From positions 1 to 64,000 of the forward strand of contig NZ_BOOG01000019.1 of assembly GCF_016863115.1 (NCBI RefSeq): a DNA stretch of 64,000 bases. Reading direction: 5' to 3'. Each line of letters begins with the position of its first letter. Within the stretch, counting starts at the first letter, position 1. Shown here piece after piece: positions 49,111 to 57,661 of the stretch. The DNA comes from Sphaerimonospora thailandensis. Its GTDB lineage: Bacteria > Actinomycetota > Actinomycetes > Streptosporangiales > Streptosporangiaceae. The notes below the pieces were generated by a model. It ran no database searches and was not told the DNA's origin. It saw only the letters and a list, made by a program, of their open reading frames with translations. The position numbers were made by a program, and so were the translations under genes.

Positions 49111-49396
49111 CTACTCGATCCCCTCTGAATTCTTCGCGCCGATTTGGCAATTCCCGCCCACCCTGGACCCTAACGGTTTCCCGGTTGTACCGTTTGGTAG
49201 GCCGTTCGCCATGCGGACACGGACCGTGATGAACCGGAGCGTCCGGCCCCGATTGATGGACCACCGGAACCTGCGACTACAGTGATTGCGCAAGTGCCCA
49301 CCGTGTGCCTGCCGGGAGTGAAACCCGGACGGAACACCCGGAGATCCCTGTCGCAATCAGAGGTTACGCGTTGACCCCGCCCTTGCTGGAAGCGCC
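49111..49396. promoter_or_regulatory. divergent tkt/ctaB promoter region
   Basis: On the minus strand TAGGGT (49167-49172) is a candidate -10 for tkt. Overlapping it is a perfect inverted repeat, AACGGT (49172-49177) and ACCGTT (49189-49194) with an 11-base spacer, placed where an operator would sit. On the plus strand TTGATG (49253-49258) and TACAGT (49278-49283) are a loosely spaced candidate for ctaB. Confidence 0.45.
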
Positions 49397-50362
49397 TTGA
49401 CGGTGCTCACGAACAAGCAGACGATGACCACTCTCGGGACCGCCCGAGGGGCCGCCGCTTCGGCCGCGGCTCCCCGCTCCGTCGGGGCGCTCGTGAAGGC
49501 CTACGTGGCGCTCACCAAGCCGCGGATCATCGAACTGCTGCTGATCACGACCCTGCCGACGATGTTCCTCGCGGCACGAGGCCTGCCCGATGCGTGGACG
49601 GCCATCGCGACCATGCTCTTCGGCACCCTCTCGGCGGGCAGTGCGAACGTCCTGAACTGCTACATCGATCGGGACATCGACCAGACGATGCGGCGCACCC
49701 GCCGTCGGCCGCTGCCCAAGCACGAGGTCTCGCCCAAGGGCGCACTGCTCTTCGGCGTGATTTTGGGCACGCTGTCCACCCTCGGCCTCGCGCTGTCGGT
49801 CAATGTGCTCGCGGCGGCCCTCTCGCTGGCCGCGATCCTGTTCTATGTCCTGGTCTACTCGATGGTGCTGAAGCGGCGGACCGCGCAGAACATCGTGTGG
49901 GGCGGGATCGCCGGCTGCATGCCCGTGATGATCGGCTGGGCCGGGATCACCGGCGGCGTGTCGTGGGCACCCGTGGTGCTGTTCGGCGTGGTCTTCTTCT
50001 GGACGCCGCCGCACACCTGGACCCTCGCCATGCGTTACCGCGAGGACTACGCGTCCGTCGAGGTGCCCATGCTGCCGGTCATCGCCACCGAGCGGCGGGT
50101 GCTGCGGCAGATCATCGTCTACACCTGGGCGACCGTGCTGTGCTCGCTGCTGCTGTGGCCGGTCGCCGGCACCTCGCTTCTCTACCCGGCCGTCGCCGCC
50201 GTCCTCGGCGCGGTGTGCCTGTTCGAGGTGTACGCCATGCTGGCCCGGCTCAACGCCGGGAAGACCGGCCTCGACCTGCGGCCAATGCGCTTCTTCCACT
50301 GGTCGAACGTCTATCTCGCGATCCTCTTCCTCGCCGTCGCGGTCGACTCCCTGATCGCCTGA
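49397..50362 (+). CDS. ctaB: heme o synthase (protoheme IX farnesyltransferase)
   Basis: This UbiA-family membrane enzyme of 321 residues adds a farnesyl group to heme b for cytochrome oxidase. The prenyl-diphosphate-binding motif [19 protein letters not shown] and the second Asp-containing loop region are present, with about nine membrane helices. TTG 49397 after GGAAG is possible; ATG 49424, closer to the family start, is an alternative. It diverges from tkt as in mycobacteria (Rv1451/Rv1449c). Confidence 0.93.
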   Translation: MTVLTNKQTMTTLGTARGAAASAAAPRSVGALVKAYVALTKPRIIELLLITTLPTMFLAARGLPDAWTAIATMLFGTLSAGSANVLNCYIDRDIDQTMRRTRRRPLPKHEVSPKGALLFGVILGTLSTLGLALSVNVLAAALSLAAILFYVLVYSMVLKRRTAQNIVWGGIAGCMPVMIGWAGITGGVSWAPVVLFGVVFFWTPPHTWTLAMRYREDYASVEVPMLPVIATERRVLRQIIVYTWATVLCSLLLWPVAGTSLLYPAVAAVLGAVCLFEVYAMLARLNAGKTGLDLRPMRFFHWSNVYLAILFLAVAVDSLIA

Positions 50363-50383
50363 GCATCGCCTGCCACGGCGGCG

Positions 50384-51955
50384 TCAGCCGTATGTGGCGC
50401 GGACGTTGTCGCGCGGCGGCGGTTGGAGCCTGCCCGCCGGGCCTTCGGCGAAGGCCCGCAGCAGGTTGACCGTCGCCTTCGTGACGAACCGCCGGGTCCG
50501 GACGTCGATGCCGTGCGCACGGGGGAGATCCCGGGTTCGCGCCATCAGCGCCTCCGCCCACCGCATGGTCCCCGAGGCGAAGACGCCCGCCCCGCCGGGC
50601 ACGGTGTAGTACGCCGAGTCGGCGAAGCTCGCCCGCCCCGCGCACGTCACCGGCGAGTGGGAGATGATCTCCAGCGGCCGGGGTGTCGGGACGGCCGGGA
50701 CCACCCTGTCGTACTCCACGCCGACCAGGTGGGGAAACTGCTCGCCCCGCCGGACCCCGGTGCCCGCGAAGATCCAGTGACCGGGCCGGGTCACCACGTA
50801 CGGCGCGTCCACGGGATAGCCGTCGTAGAAGACGCCGGTCAGCGAGGACTCGGGGTCGGCGGCCGGGCCCGACCGGTAGTCGGCGGTCGCCAGTGCCGGG
50901 CGCCCGCCGTACATCGGGTCCCTGGCGACGTCGGTCTTGTAGCACACCACCAGCCGGCCGCCCCGTTCCAGCCGGATCCGCCGATAGCAGGTGTTGGCCC
51001 CGAGGAAGGCCAGGTTGACGCCCGCGTCCCGGGCGTCGGTCGCGCGGGCGCGCATGCCCGGCGTCCAGTACTCGTCGTGCCCGAGGAAGAACACCGCCGC
51101 GGCGTCCTTCAGCACGCCGCCTCCGGCGTCGAGGTCGCCGCTGGTCGTGTAGGCGAGAGGCAGCCCGAGCCGTTCGGCCAGCGCCACCACCGCCCGCTCG
51201 TGGACGAGGAACTTCTCCATCCCCGTACGGTCGTAGGGCCGGTCGAAGCTCACCGCCAGAGAGCGACTCTCGTAGCGGCCGTCGCCGCCGAAGTAGAGGC
51301 TGTGGCCGCCCCACCTGTTGTATGCCTGCCACGTTCCGGTCGCGTGCACGAGCACCGTCTTCCCGGCTCCCGATGCCGAGCGGACGACCAGCGGCACGTA
51401 CCGCTGGTGCCCCCGGTCGGCGTCGAGGCGCAGGAGATAGACCCCCTCCGGCCAGCCGTCCGTCGGCACCGTGAGCGAACGCCGCCAGTCGGCGTGCACG
51501 GTGCGGGTCGTGGCCACCAGGTCACCGGGTCGCTGCCGCCGGCCGCTGATCCAGGCCGACCGCCACACCCGGCGCGCCAGGGCGCCGCCGTACCAGCCCA
51601 TCCGGTACGCGGTGACGCGGAAACGGTCGGCCGTGGTGGAGACGCACAGCCCGACCGGCTCGCCGGGCAGCACGCTCGCCCTGTCGCAGTAGCCCTCCAC
51701 CGCGTCGTCCGGGCCGTACCGCCGGATCCGCCAGTCGGTGTCGCCGGGAAGCAGCCGCTCGGGTGTGGGGGACGGGCGGGCGGCCACGGCGGGAGACGGG
51801 CCACCGGGTGACGGGCTCGCGGGTGACGGGCCGGTCTCGGACGCCGTCCGCCCCGAGGCGCCGCATCCGGCGGTCCCGATGGCGGCCGCCGCGGCCGCGC
51901 CCGCGGCGTACAGGAAGCGGCGTCGACCCAGATCGCCGCCGGGTGTATCGTTCAT
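50384..51955 (-). CDS. Tat lipoprotein with N,N-dimethylformamidase beta-subunit-like domain
   Basis: This 523-residue protein has a twin-arginine signal (GRRRFLYAAGAAAAAAIG) ending in a lipobox, GTAGCG, so it is probably exported folded and lipid anchored. A Pro/Ser linker follows. The rest matches the C-terminal domain family of N,N-dimethylformamidase large subunit: WYGGALARRVWRS, NRWGGHSLYFGG, FFLGHDEYWTPGMR, FLGANTCYRRIR. The exported location differs from the soluble DMF-ase, so the substrate is unknown. It converges with ctaB 21 bases apart and diverges from the PrsW gene. Confidence 0.75.
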   Translation of the reverse strand: MNDTPGGDLGRRRFLYAAGAAAAAAIGTAGCGASGRTASETGPSPASPSPGGPSPAVAARPSPTPERLLPGDTDWRIRRYGPDDAVEGYCDRASVLPGEPVGLCVSTTADRFRVTAYRMGWYGGALARRVWRSAWISGRRQRPGDLVATTRTVHADWRRSLTVPTDGWPEGVYLLRLDADRGHQRYVPLVVRSASGAGKTVLVHATGTWQAYNRWGGHSLYFGGDGRYESRSLAVSFDRPYDRTGMEKFLVHERAVVALAERLGLPLAYTTSGDLDAGGGVLKDAAAVFFLGHDEYWTPGMRARATDARDAGVNLAFLGANTCYRRIRLERGGRLVVCYKTDVARDPMYGGRPALATADYRSGPAADPESSLTGVFYDGYPVDAPYVVTRPGHWIFAGTGVRRGEQFPHLVGVEYDRVVPAVPTPRPLEIISHSPVTCAGRASFADSAYYTVPGGAGVFASGTMRWAEALMARTRDLPRAHGIDVRTRRFVTKATVNLLRAFAEGPAGRLQPPPRDNVRATYG

Positions 51956-52091
51956 GGCCGTCCATGTTTCCGGGTGGGTGGCGCCGATCCGATCCTATCG
52001 GGCGGATGCCGTACCGCGTGGACGTGCGTTCTACGGTGAAGGACTCCGGGCGGGGGAGGACAGGACGTGGGCAGTCGGTTACATTCGCGGC

Positions 52092-53357
52092 ATGGCGAGC
52101 CTTGATCCGCGTGCGGTGCTGAAGGAGCGGCCGTCGATCGGCCTGATCAGTGGTCTGGTCGTCGCGGGGCTGTGCGCGCTGGTGTCGTTATCCTTCGACG
52201 TCCTGGACGGCGACCCCGTCCAGTTCTCCATCGCGCTCGTGCTGGCCGTGGCGCCGGTGCCGCTGCTGCTCGCGGGGGTGCTCGCCCTGGACCGGATGGA
52301 GCCCGAGCCGCGCGCCAACCTGGTCTTCGCCTTCGCCTGGGGGGCGGGCGTCGCCGTCCTCGTGGCGGGCATCCTCAACTCGCTCAACCTCCTGCTGCTG
52401 GAGCGCTGGCTGGGCCGCAGCGCGCACGACCTCGTCGCGACGTTCGGGGCGCCCCCTGTCGAGGAGACGATGAAGGGGCTGGTGCTGCTCGGGCTGCTGT
52501 GGTTCCGCAGGCAGGAACTGGACGGGCCGACCGACGGGATCATCTACGCCGGCATGGTCGGCCTCGGGTTCGCGATGTCGGAGAACGTCAGCTACTACAT
52601 CTCGGCCCTGAGCGAGAACGGGCCGGAGGTGCTGGCCGCGACCGTCGTGCTGCGCGGCGTGCTCTCCCCGTTCGCGCATCCGCTGTTCACGTCCCTGATC
52701 GGCATGTCGGTCGCGTACGCGGCCGCTCAGCGGCGGAACGCGAGCGGCGTAGTGATGATCATATTCGGCTGGGTCGGCGCCATGATCATGCATGGCATCT
52801 GGAACGGCTTCGCCCTGTTCGGCGGGCTGGGCGGGCTGGCGGTCGCCTACCTGCTGCTGATGATCCTGCTGATCATCGAACTGATCGTGATCATCCGGGA
52901 CCGGAGGCGGATCGTCGGGCTGATCAATCGCTATCTGCCGCCGTACGAGGCCCACGGCCTGATCAACCAGGCGGACATCTTCATGCTCTCGTCCCTCAGA
53001 GGCCGGCGGCAGGCCCGGGTGTGGGCCAAGGCGCACGGCGGCCGCGCCGGAGTCCGGGCGATGGCCGACTACCAGCTCGCCGCCACCGAGCTGGGGCTGC
53101 TGCACGCCCGCGCCGCCCGGGGCGGGGTGGAGGAGCCTGCGTTCCGGACCGCACAGCGGTCGCTGGTGGAACTGATGGCCTACGCCCGCATGTCCTTCCC
53201 GCTTCCGGACCGGCACCGGGACAGCGCGGCGAGGGGGGTGCCGCCGCCCGGGTACGCCTCGGGCTACGGAGCGCCGAACAGATGGGCCGGTCCTCAGCCG
53301 CCTCCCCCCGGCCGGCCGCCGCACCCCCATGAGCAGGAGCCGCCGCACCCCGGTTGA
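52092..53357 (+). CDS. PrsW-family intramembrane protease
   Basis: This 421-residue protein has about eight membrane helices and the PrsW/abortive-infection-type motifs: PPVEETMKGLVLLGLLWF (EExxK-like), SENVSYYIS, HPLFTSLIGMSVAYA and MHGIWNGFALF, which supply the Glu and His ligands of the metal site. The C-terminal 130 residues are cytoplasmic and Pro-rich. PrsW proteases cut anti-sigma factors in Bacillus; the target here is unknown. ATG 52092 lacks a ribosome binding site, with TACATT 7 bases upstream, so a leaderless mRNA is likely. Confidence 0.82.
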   Translation: MASLDPRAVLKERPSIGLISGLVVAGLCALVSLSFDVLDGDPVQFSIALVLAVAPVPLLLAGVLALDRMEPEPRANLVFAFAWGAGVAVLVAGILNSLNLLLLERWLGRSAHDLVATFGAPPVEETMKGLVLLGLLWFRRQELDGPTDGIIYAGMVGLGFAMSENVSYYISALSENGPEVLAATVVLRGVLSPFAHPLFTSLIGMSVAYAAAQRRNASGVVMIIFGWVGAMIMHGIWNGFALFGGLGGLAVAYLLLMILLIIELIVIIRDRRRIVGLINRYLPPYEAHGLINQADIFMLSSLRGRRQARVWAKAHGGRAGVRAMADYQLAATELGLLHARAARGGVEEPAFRTAQRSLVELMAYARMSFPLPDRHRDSAARGVPPPGYASGYGAPNRWAGPQPPPPGRPPHPHEQEPPHPG

Positions 53358-53359
53358 CC

Positions 53360-53374
53360 GGCGCGCTGCGCCGA
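53360..53374. terminator. small hairpin between convergent prsW-like and ctaA genes
   Basis: CGGCGC (53360-53365) pairs with GCGCCG (53369-53374) around a 3-base loop, within the 39 bases separating two convergent genes. Confidence 0.45.
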
Positions 53375-53396
53375 GGCCGGCACCTCCGTGTTCACG

Positions 53397-54401
53397 CTAG
53401 GCCGAGGCGGGGGCGGCGAGGGGTTCGGCGTCGGCCGGGACCGGATCGCGGCTGCGCATCGCGAACACCACACGCAGCGCGCAGATCCACACCAGGGTCG
53501 AGCCGAGCACGTGCAGCAGGACGAGCCCGGCCGGGATGGCCAGGAAGTACTGCGTGTAACCGATCGCGCCCTGGGCGAGTTCGACGGCGAACAGCACCAG
53601 TACGGCACGCCGGGCCCGGGCCGGGGACTCGGTCAGGTGGAGCGCGAACAGCAGCGCGAACGTGAGACCGACGACGATCCAGACGATGTCGGCGTGCAGC
53701 TGGGTCACGTCCCGGATGTCGAAGTCGAACCGCGAGGCGGCGGCGTCGCCCGAGTGCGGACCGGTGCCGGTGACCACGACGCCGGCGACGAGCAGCACGC
53801 CGACCGCGGCCACCAGGACGTAGCCGAGCGTGCGGATGTGCCGGTGGACGAGTGCGCGCGGCGGCTCGTCGCCCTCCCCGGCTCGGGCGAACAGCGCGTA
53901 CGCCGCCCAGATCATGGCGATGGACAGCAGGAAGTGGACGCTCACCGTGTACGGGTTGAGCATGGTCGTCACCACGATGCCACCCCACAGCGCCTGGGCG
54001 AGCACGCCGATCGGCTGCAGCCAGGCGAGCCGTACCAGGTCGCGGCGGCCCCGGGCCCGGCCGTCGCCCGACCTGAGCAGCCGGATCGCGGCGACGACGC
54101 AGGCGATCCCCACGGCGAGGACCAGGAAGGTGATCAGTCGGTTGCCGAACTCGATCGCCATGTTGAACGGCGAGTGGTCGTCGTGCTGGGCCGGGACGAA
54201 ACTGTCCGGCGTGCACCTCGGCCAGGTCGGGCAGCCAAGTCCCGACTCGGTCACGCGCACTCCCGCGCCCGTGACCGTGATACCCGCGTTGACGACGATG
54301 CTCGCGAACGCCCAGCGCCGCATCGAGAGGGCACTGGGCAGCCAGTACGACCGGTGGAAACCGGCCACGCGATCACGGATCTGGGTGGGAAGGCTGGTCA
54401 C
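53397..54401 (-). CDS. ctaA: heme A synthase (CtaA/Cox15)
   Basis: This 334-residue membrane protein oxidises heme o to heme a. It has eight helices and the family motifs GAGVRVTESGLGCPTWPRC near residue 45 (with paired cysteines), EFGNRLITFLVL, and conserved helix histidines in VHFLLSIAMIW and QLHADIVWIV. I start it at GTG 54401: TACCAT lies 6 bases upstream on the minus strand, so the mRNA is probably leaderless. The longer ORF has no support. ctaB lies 3 kb away. Confidence 0.92.
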   Translation of the reverse strand: MTSLPTQIRDRVAGFHRSYWLPSALSMRRWAFASIVVNAGITVTGAGVRVTESGLGCPTWPRCTPDSFVPAQHDDHSPFNMAIEFGNRLITFLVLAVGIACVVAAIRLLRSGDGRARGRRDLVRLAWLQPIGVLAQALWGGIVVTTMLNPYTVSVHFLLSIAMIWAAYALFARAGEGDEPPRALVHRHIRTLGYVLVAAVGVLLVAGVVVTGTGPHSGDAAASRFDFDIRDVTQLHADIVWIVVGLTFALLFALHLTESPARARRAVLVLFAVELAQGAIGYTQYFLAIPAGLVLLHVLGSTLVWICALRVVFAMRSRDPVPADAEPLAAPASA

Positions 54402-54553
54402 GCTCAAATGGTAGGCGGCGCAGGGGGCGGTCCCGCCTCCGCCCCACGACGGGAACGTAGGTATTGCGGAGGTCAGTAAAATATGACACGTTACTGTCTC
54501 GCAGGCCGCTAACGGTCCGATATCACGCCTTGACCCGGCCTTCCCCCCGAAGC

Positions 54554-54658
54554 AATGTGACATTCCACACGACCAACCTCGACGTCACCGGGGGACCCTC
54601 GGGGATCTACGGCATCCCCGGCCTGACCGGCGGGCCGGTCTCGTTCTACTACGTGAGC
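54554..54658 (+). pseudogene. fragment of a LivM-type branched-chain amino acid permease
   Basis: About 35 codons read NLDVTGGPSGIYGIPGLTGG followed by PVSFYYV. This resembles the periplasmic-loop region of LivM permeases (TGGPNG-x-GIP, then a helix start FYY). Nothing on either side continues the family, so it is a relic. Confidence 0.55.
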
Positions 54659-54768
54659 ACGACCACTCGCTGCGACACGTCCATCACCAGCCCCATGTCG
54701 TGCTCGATCAAGGCGATCGCCACGCCCAGTTCGCGGACGCGGCGGATCAGGTCGAGCATCTCGGCCTC
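54649..54768 (-). pseudogene. C-terminal fragment of a LivG-type ABC ATPase
   Basis: On the minus strand 54768 to 54649 encodes EAEMLDLIRRVRELGVAIAL, then IEHDMGLVMDVSQRVVVLT and a stop. It matches the region just after the D-loop of branched-chain amino acid ABC ATPases; the H-loop His is the one in IEHDM. Walker A and the signature are absent, so it is a remnant. It overlaps the end of the LivM-like relic on the opposite strand. Confidence 0.65.
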
Positions 54769-54814
54769 ACGTCCGCGGCATCTGGGCCGACCAACCGGAG
54801 GAATAGGCGAACCT

Positions 54815-55723
54815 TCAGCCGGAGCGGGTGGCGCCGATGGAGGCGATGACGACGCAGCCGATCGCGGCCCACTCGCGGATCTGGAGGAACTCCCCGAGAA
54901 CGAAGAGCCCGACCAGCGCGGCGACGGCGGGTTCGAGGCTCATCAGGATGCCGAAGACCCGCGTGGGCATGCGGCGCAGCGCCTCCAGCTCCAGCGAGTA
55001 CGGAATGACCGACGAGAGCAGGCCGACGCCCACGCCGACGAGCAGGATCTCCGGCCGCAGCAGATCGGTCCCGCCCGACGCCACGCCGACGGGCGCGATC
55101 ACGGCACTCGCCACGATCATGGCGAAGGACAGCCCGCTCGCGCCGGGGAACCGGGCCCCGGTCGCCGCCGACAGCACTATGTAGGCGGCCCAGCAGAGTC
55201 CGGCCAGCGCGGCGAAGCCGATGCCCACCCAGTTCGCGCCGCCCGCCGAACCCCAGGGGGCGAGCAGGATCACCCCGGCGCCGGCCAGCGCGACCCACAG
55301 CAGGTCGAGCCGCCGCCGGGACGCGGCGACCGCGACGCCGAGCGGTCCGATGAACTCGATCGCGACGGCGATTCCGAGCGGCAGCCGGGCCAGCGCCTCG
55401 TAGAACGACAGGTTCATCAGCGCGAGGCTCAGCCCGAAGGCCGCGCCGACGGCCAGATCCCGCCGGCCGAGCCCTCTCAGCCGGGGCCGGGCGAACGGGA
55501 CGAGGATGGCCGTGCCGATCGCGATCCGCAGGAAGACCACGGCGCTCGGCGGCAACTGGGCGAACAGGTTCTTGGCCAGCCCCGCCCCGAGCTGGACGGA
55601 CAGAACGGCGAGCAGCACCAGCCCGGAGGGCGGCACGGCCCCGGACGCCGCCCGCAGCACCACACCTGGCCGGAACCGCGCCCGGTACGGCTCGGCCGGA
55701 CCGGGCAGAGACTCGGAGGTCAC
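54815..55723 (-). CDS. EamA/RhtA-family transporter
   Basis: This 302-residue membrane protein has ten hydrophobic segments in two five-helix EamA halves: LLAVLSVQLGAGLAKNLFAQ near residue 37 and AALAGLCWAAYIVLSAATGA in the second half. The end, RVFGILMSLEPAVAALVGLF, is typical. Members export amino acids or other small metabolites; the substrate is unknown. GTG 55723 lies 79 bases after the ABC permease stop, in the same direction, across a spacer of short repeats. Confidence 0.85.
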   Translation of the reverse strand: MTSESLPGPAEPYRARFRPGVVLRAASGAVPPSGLVLLAVLSVQLGAGLAKNLFAQLPPSAVVFLRIAIGTAILVPFARPRLRGLGRRDLAVGAAFGLSLALMNLSFYEALARLPLGIAVAIEFIGPLGVAVAASRRRLDLLWVALAGAGVILLAPWGSAGGANWVGIGFAALAGLCWAAYIVLSAATGARFPGASGLSFAMIVASAVIAPVGVASGGTDLLRPEILLVGVGVGLLSSVIPYSLELEALRRMPTRVFGILMSLEPAVAALVGLFVLGEFLQIREWAAIGCVVIASIGATRSG

Positions 55724-55735
55724 GCGGTCGGCCCC

Positions 55736-55810
55736 GTCATTCCCACGTCATTCCCATGGCCCCCGTCATTCCCATGGACCACGCCATTTCCACGGTTCCG
55801 GTCATTCCCA
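55736..55810. repeat. short direct repeats GTCATTCCCA
   Basis: gtcattccca occurs at 55736, 55747, 55765 and 55801, with a variant gccatttcca at 55783. The last copy contains the ABC permease stop codon. The array fills the spacer between the permease and the EamA gene. Confidence 0.85.
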
Positions 55811-56593
55811 GCGGAACGTCCGGGCGGCCAGGCCCAGCGTGACGGCCGCCCAGCCGGCCAGCACGAGAAGCTGTGTGGCAGGCAGGCCCGCACCGTTCGT
55901 CAGCACCCCGCGCAGCCCGTCGGACAGCGCGGTGATCGGCAGCAGCCCGACCACGTGCTGCACGCCGGCGGGGAACTTCTCGATCGGGAACAGCACACCG
56001 CCGAGCCCCAGCAGCACCAGGTAGACGAGGTTGCCCGCGGCCAGCGTCGCCTCGGCGCGCAGGGTGCCCGCCATGAGCAGGCCGAGCCCGCTGAAGGCCG
56101 CCGTGCCGAAGAGGATCAGCAGCACCACCCACAGCGGGTCGCCCTGCGGCGACCAGCCGAGCGTGATCGCCACCATGCCGATGACGATGACCTGGAGTAT
56201 CTCGACGGCCACGACCGCCGCCGTCTTGGCCAGCAGCAGCCCGGCCCGCGACAGCGGGGTGGCGCCGAGCCGTTTCAACACGCCGTACCGCCGCTCGAAG
56301 CCGGTGCCGATGGCCTGGCCGGTGAACGCGGTGGACATGACCGCGAGCGCGAGCACGCCGGGAGCGATGAAGGCGACCCGGGACCCGCCGCCGATGTCGA
56401 TCAGCGGCGCCAGCGAGAAGGCGACCAGCAGCAGGACGGGAATGATCAACGTGAGCACGAGCTGCTCGCCGTTGCGCAGCATCGCCCTGATCTCCGCGCC
56501 GGCCTGGGCGAGGACCATCCGGGGCAGCGGCGCCGCCCCAGGCCTGGGGGAGAAGTCGATCGCGTGGACGGAAACAGGGGTGGCACCGGTCAC
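55802..56593 (-). CDS. ABC-2 type exporter permease
   Basis: This 263-residue protein has six membrane helices of the ABC-2 transporter type (LVLTLIIPVLLLVAFSLAP, then LALAVMSTAFTGQAIGTGFE, then YVLKRLGATPLSR-like YGVLKRLGATPLSR). GTG 56593 overlaps the ATPase stop by GTGA. It pairs with the ATPase as a drug or lipid exporter; the same pair lies between ctaA and the suf operon in mycobacteria (Rv1457c/Rv1458c). Confidence 0.88.
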   Translation of the reverse strand: MTGATPVSVHAIDFSPRPGAAPLPRMVLAQAGAEIRAMLRNGEQLVLTLIIPVLLLVAFSLAPLIDIGGGSRVAFIAPGVLALAVMSTAFTGQAIGTGFERRYGVLKRLGATPLSRAGLLLAKTAAVVAVEILQVIVIGMVAITLGWSPQGDPLWVVLLILFGTAAFSGLGLLMAGTLRAEATLAAGNLVYLVLLGLGGVLFPIEKFPAGVQHVVGLLPITALSDGLRGVLTNGAGLPATQLLVLAGWAAVTLGLAARTFRWE

Positions 56594-57501
56594 CGCAGCT
56601 CCCGGCCGGTCAGCTCCAAGAACACGTCCTCCAGCGTACGCCGCTCGATGCGCAGGTCCTCCGTCGTGACGCTCTCGGCGGCGCACCACGCAGTGACGGT
56701 CGCCAGCATCTGCGGGCCGACCTGTCCCTCGATGATGTAGTGGCCGGACGGTGACTCCTTGGCGGCGCTGCCGGGCGGCAGCGCGCCGAGCAGCTGATCG
56801 ACGTCCAGGCCGGGCCGGGCGCGGAAGCGGAGCTGGCGCTCGGCGCCGGTGAGCTCCCGCGGGGTGCCCTCGGCGACCACCCGTCCATGGTCGATGACGA
56901 CCACATGGTCGGACAGTTTCTCGGCCTCGTCCATCTGGTGGGTGGTCAGCACCACGGACACGCCCGCGTCCCGCAGTCCGGTGACCACGTCCCAGCAGGC
57001 GTGCCGCGCCTGCGGGTCGAGACCCGCCGTCGGCTCGTCCAGGAAGACCAGCTCCGGCCGTCCGATGACGGCCGCCGCGAGCGACAGGCGCTGCTGCTGC
57101 CCGCCCGACAGCCGCCGGTACGGCGTACGCGCGTGCTCGGTCAGACCCAGCAGGGCGAGCAGGGCGTCCGGATCGAGCGGGTGGGCGTAGAAGCGTGCGA
57201 CCACCCGCAGCCACTCACCGGCCCGCACGGCGGGCGGGACGCCGCCGGCCTGGAGCATGACCCCGAGGCGCGGTTTCAGCGCGGGGTCGGCCGGATCGAG
57301 GCCGAGCACCCGGACGGTCCCTCCGTCCGGACGCCGGAAGCCCTCGCAGATCTCGATCGTGGAGGTCTTGCCCGCGCCGTTCGGCCCGAGGATCGCGGTG
57401 ACCTCGCCGGTGCGGCAGGTCAGCTTCAGTCCGTCGACGGCGGTCTTGCGTCCGTACCGTTTGACCAGCTCCCGGATCTCCACTGCGTGCGGTGTGCTCA
57501 C
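56590..57501 (-). CDS. ABC exporter ATP-binding protein
   Basis: This 303-residue DrrA/CcmA-type ATPase has Walker A GPNGAGKTSTIE near residue 38, signature LSGGQQQRLSLAAA, Walker B LVFLDEPTAGLD and the H-loop VLTTHQMDEAE. The C-terminal 90 residues are the regulatory extension of the DrrA group. GTG 57501 has TAGACT 7 bases upstream and no ribosome binding site, so the transcript may be leaderless. It overlaps the permease and diverges from sufR. Confidence 0.9.
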   Translation of the reverse strand: MSTPHAVEIRELVKRYGRKTAVDGLKLTCRTGEVTAILGPNGAGKTSTIEICEGFRRPDGGTVRVLGLDPADPALKPRLGVMLQAGGVPPAVRAGEWLRVVARFYAHPLDPDALLALLGLTEHARTPYRRLSGGQQQRLSLAAAVIGRPELVFLDEPTAGLDPQARHACWDVVTGLRDAGVSVVLTTHQMDEAEKLSDHVVVIDHGRVVAEGTPRELTGAERQLRFRARPGLDVDQLLGALPPGSAAKESPSGHYIIEGQVGPQMLATVTAWCAAESVTTEDLRIERRTLEDVFLELTGRELR

Positions 57502-57570
57502 GATCTCGAGTCTAGGGATCGGGTGGCGGGCCTCCGCATCCGGAGCCGCGTCACGGCGAGGCAACCGCAG

Positions 57571-57589
57571 TTAGGTAAGGCTTTCCTGC
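57571..57589 (+). promoter_or_regulatory. iron-box-like site (IdeR/DmdR type)
   Basis: TTAGGTAAGGCTTTCCTGC matches the actinobacterial iron-repressor consensus TTAGGTTAGGCTAACCTAA at about 14 of 19 positions, with the left half nearly perfect. It lies in the divergent spacer, 73 bases before the sufR start and 70 bases from the ABC ATPase start. Confidence 0.5.
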
Positions 57590-57625
57590 GTGAGAAATTG
57601 CACTCGGCTCGGCGTGGCGTAGGGT

Positions 57626-57655
57626 TTGTCGTGCGGGAAGGAATTACGGCACACT
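57626..57655 (+). promoter_or_regulatory. sufR promoter candidate, leaderless
   Basis: TTGTCG (57626-57631) and CACACT (57650-57655) are 18 bases apart. Transcription would begin close to GTG 57662, so the suf mRNA may be leaderless. Confidence 0.4.
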
Positions 57656-57661
57656 GATGTT

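Noticed and set aside
54464-56740. A 758-residue plus-strand ORF opposite the EamA and ABC permease genes
   Set aside because: Only the short LivM-like segment near its start looks like protein. The rest is antisense to clear membrane-protein genes.
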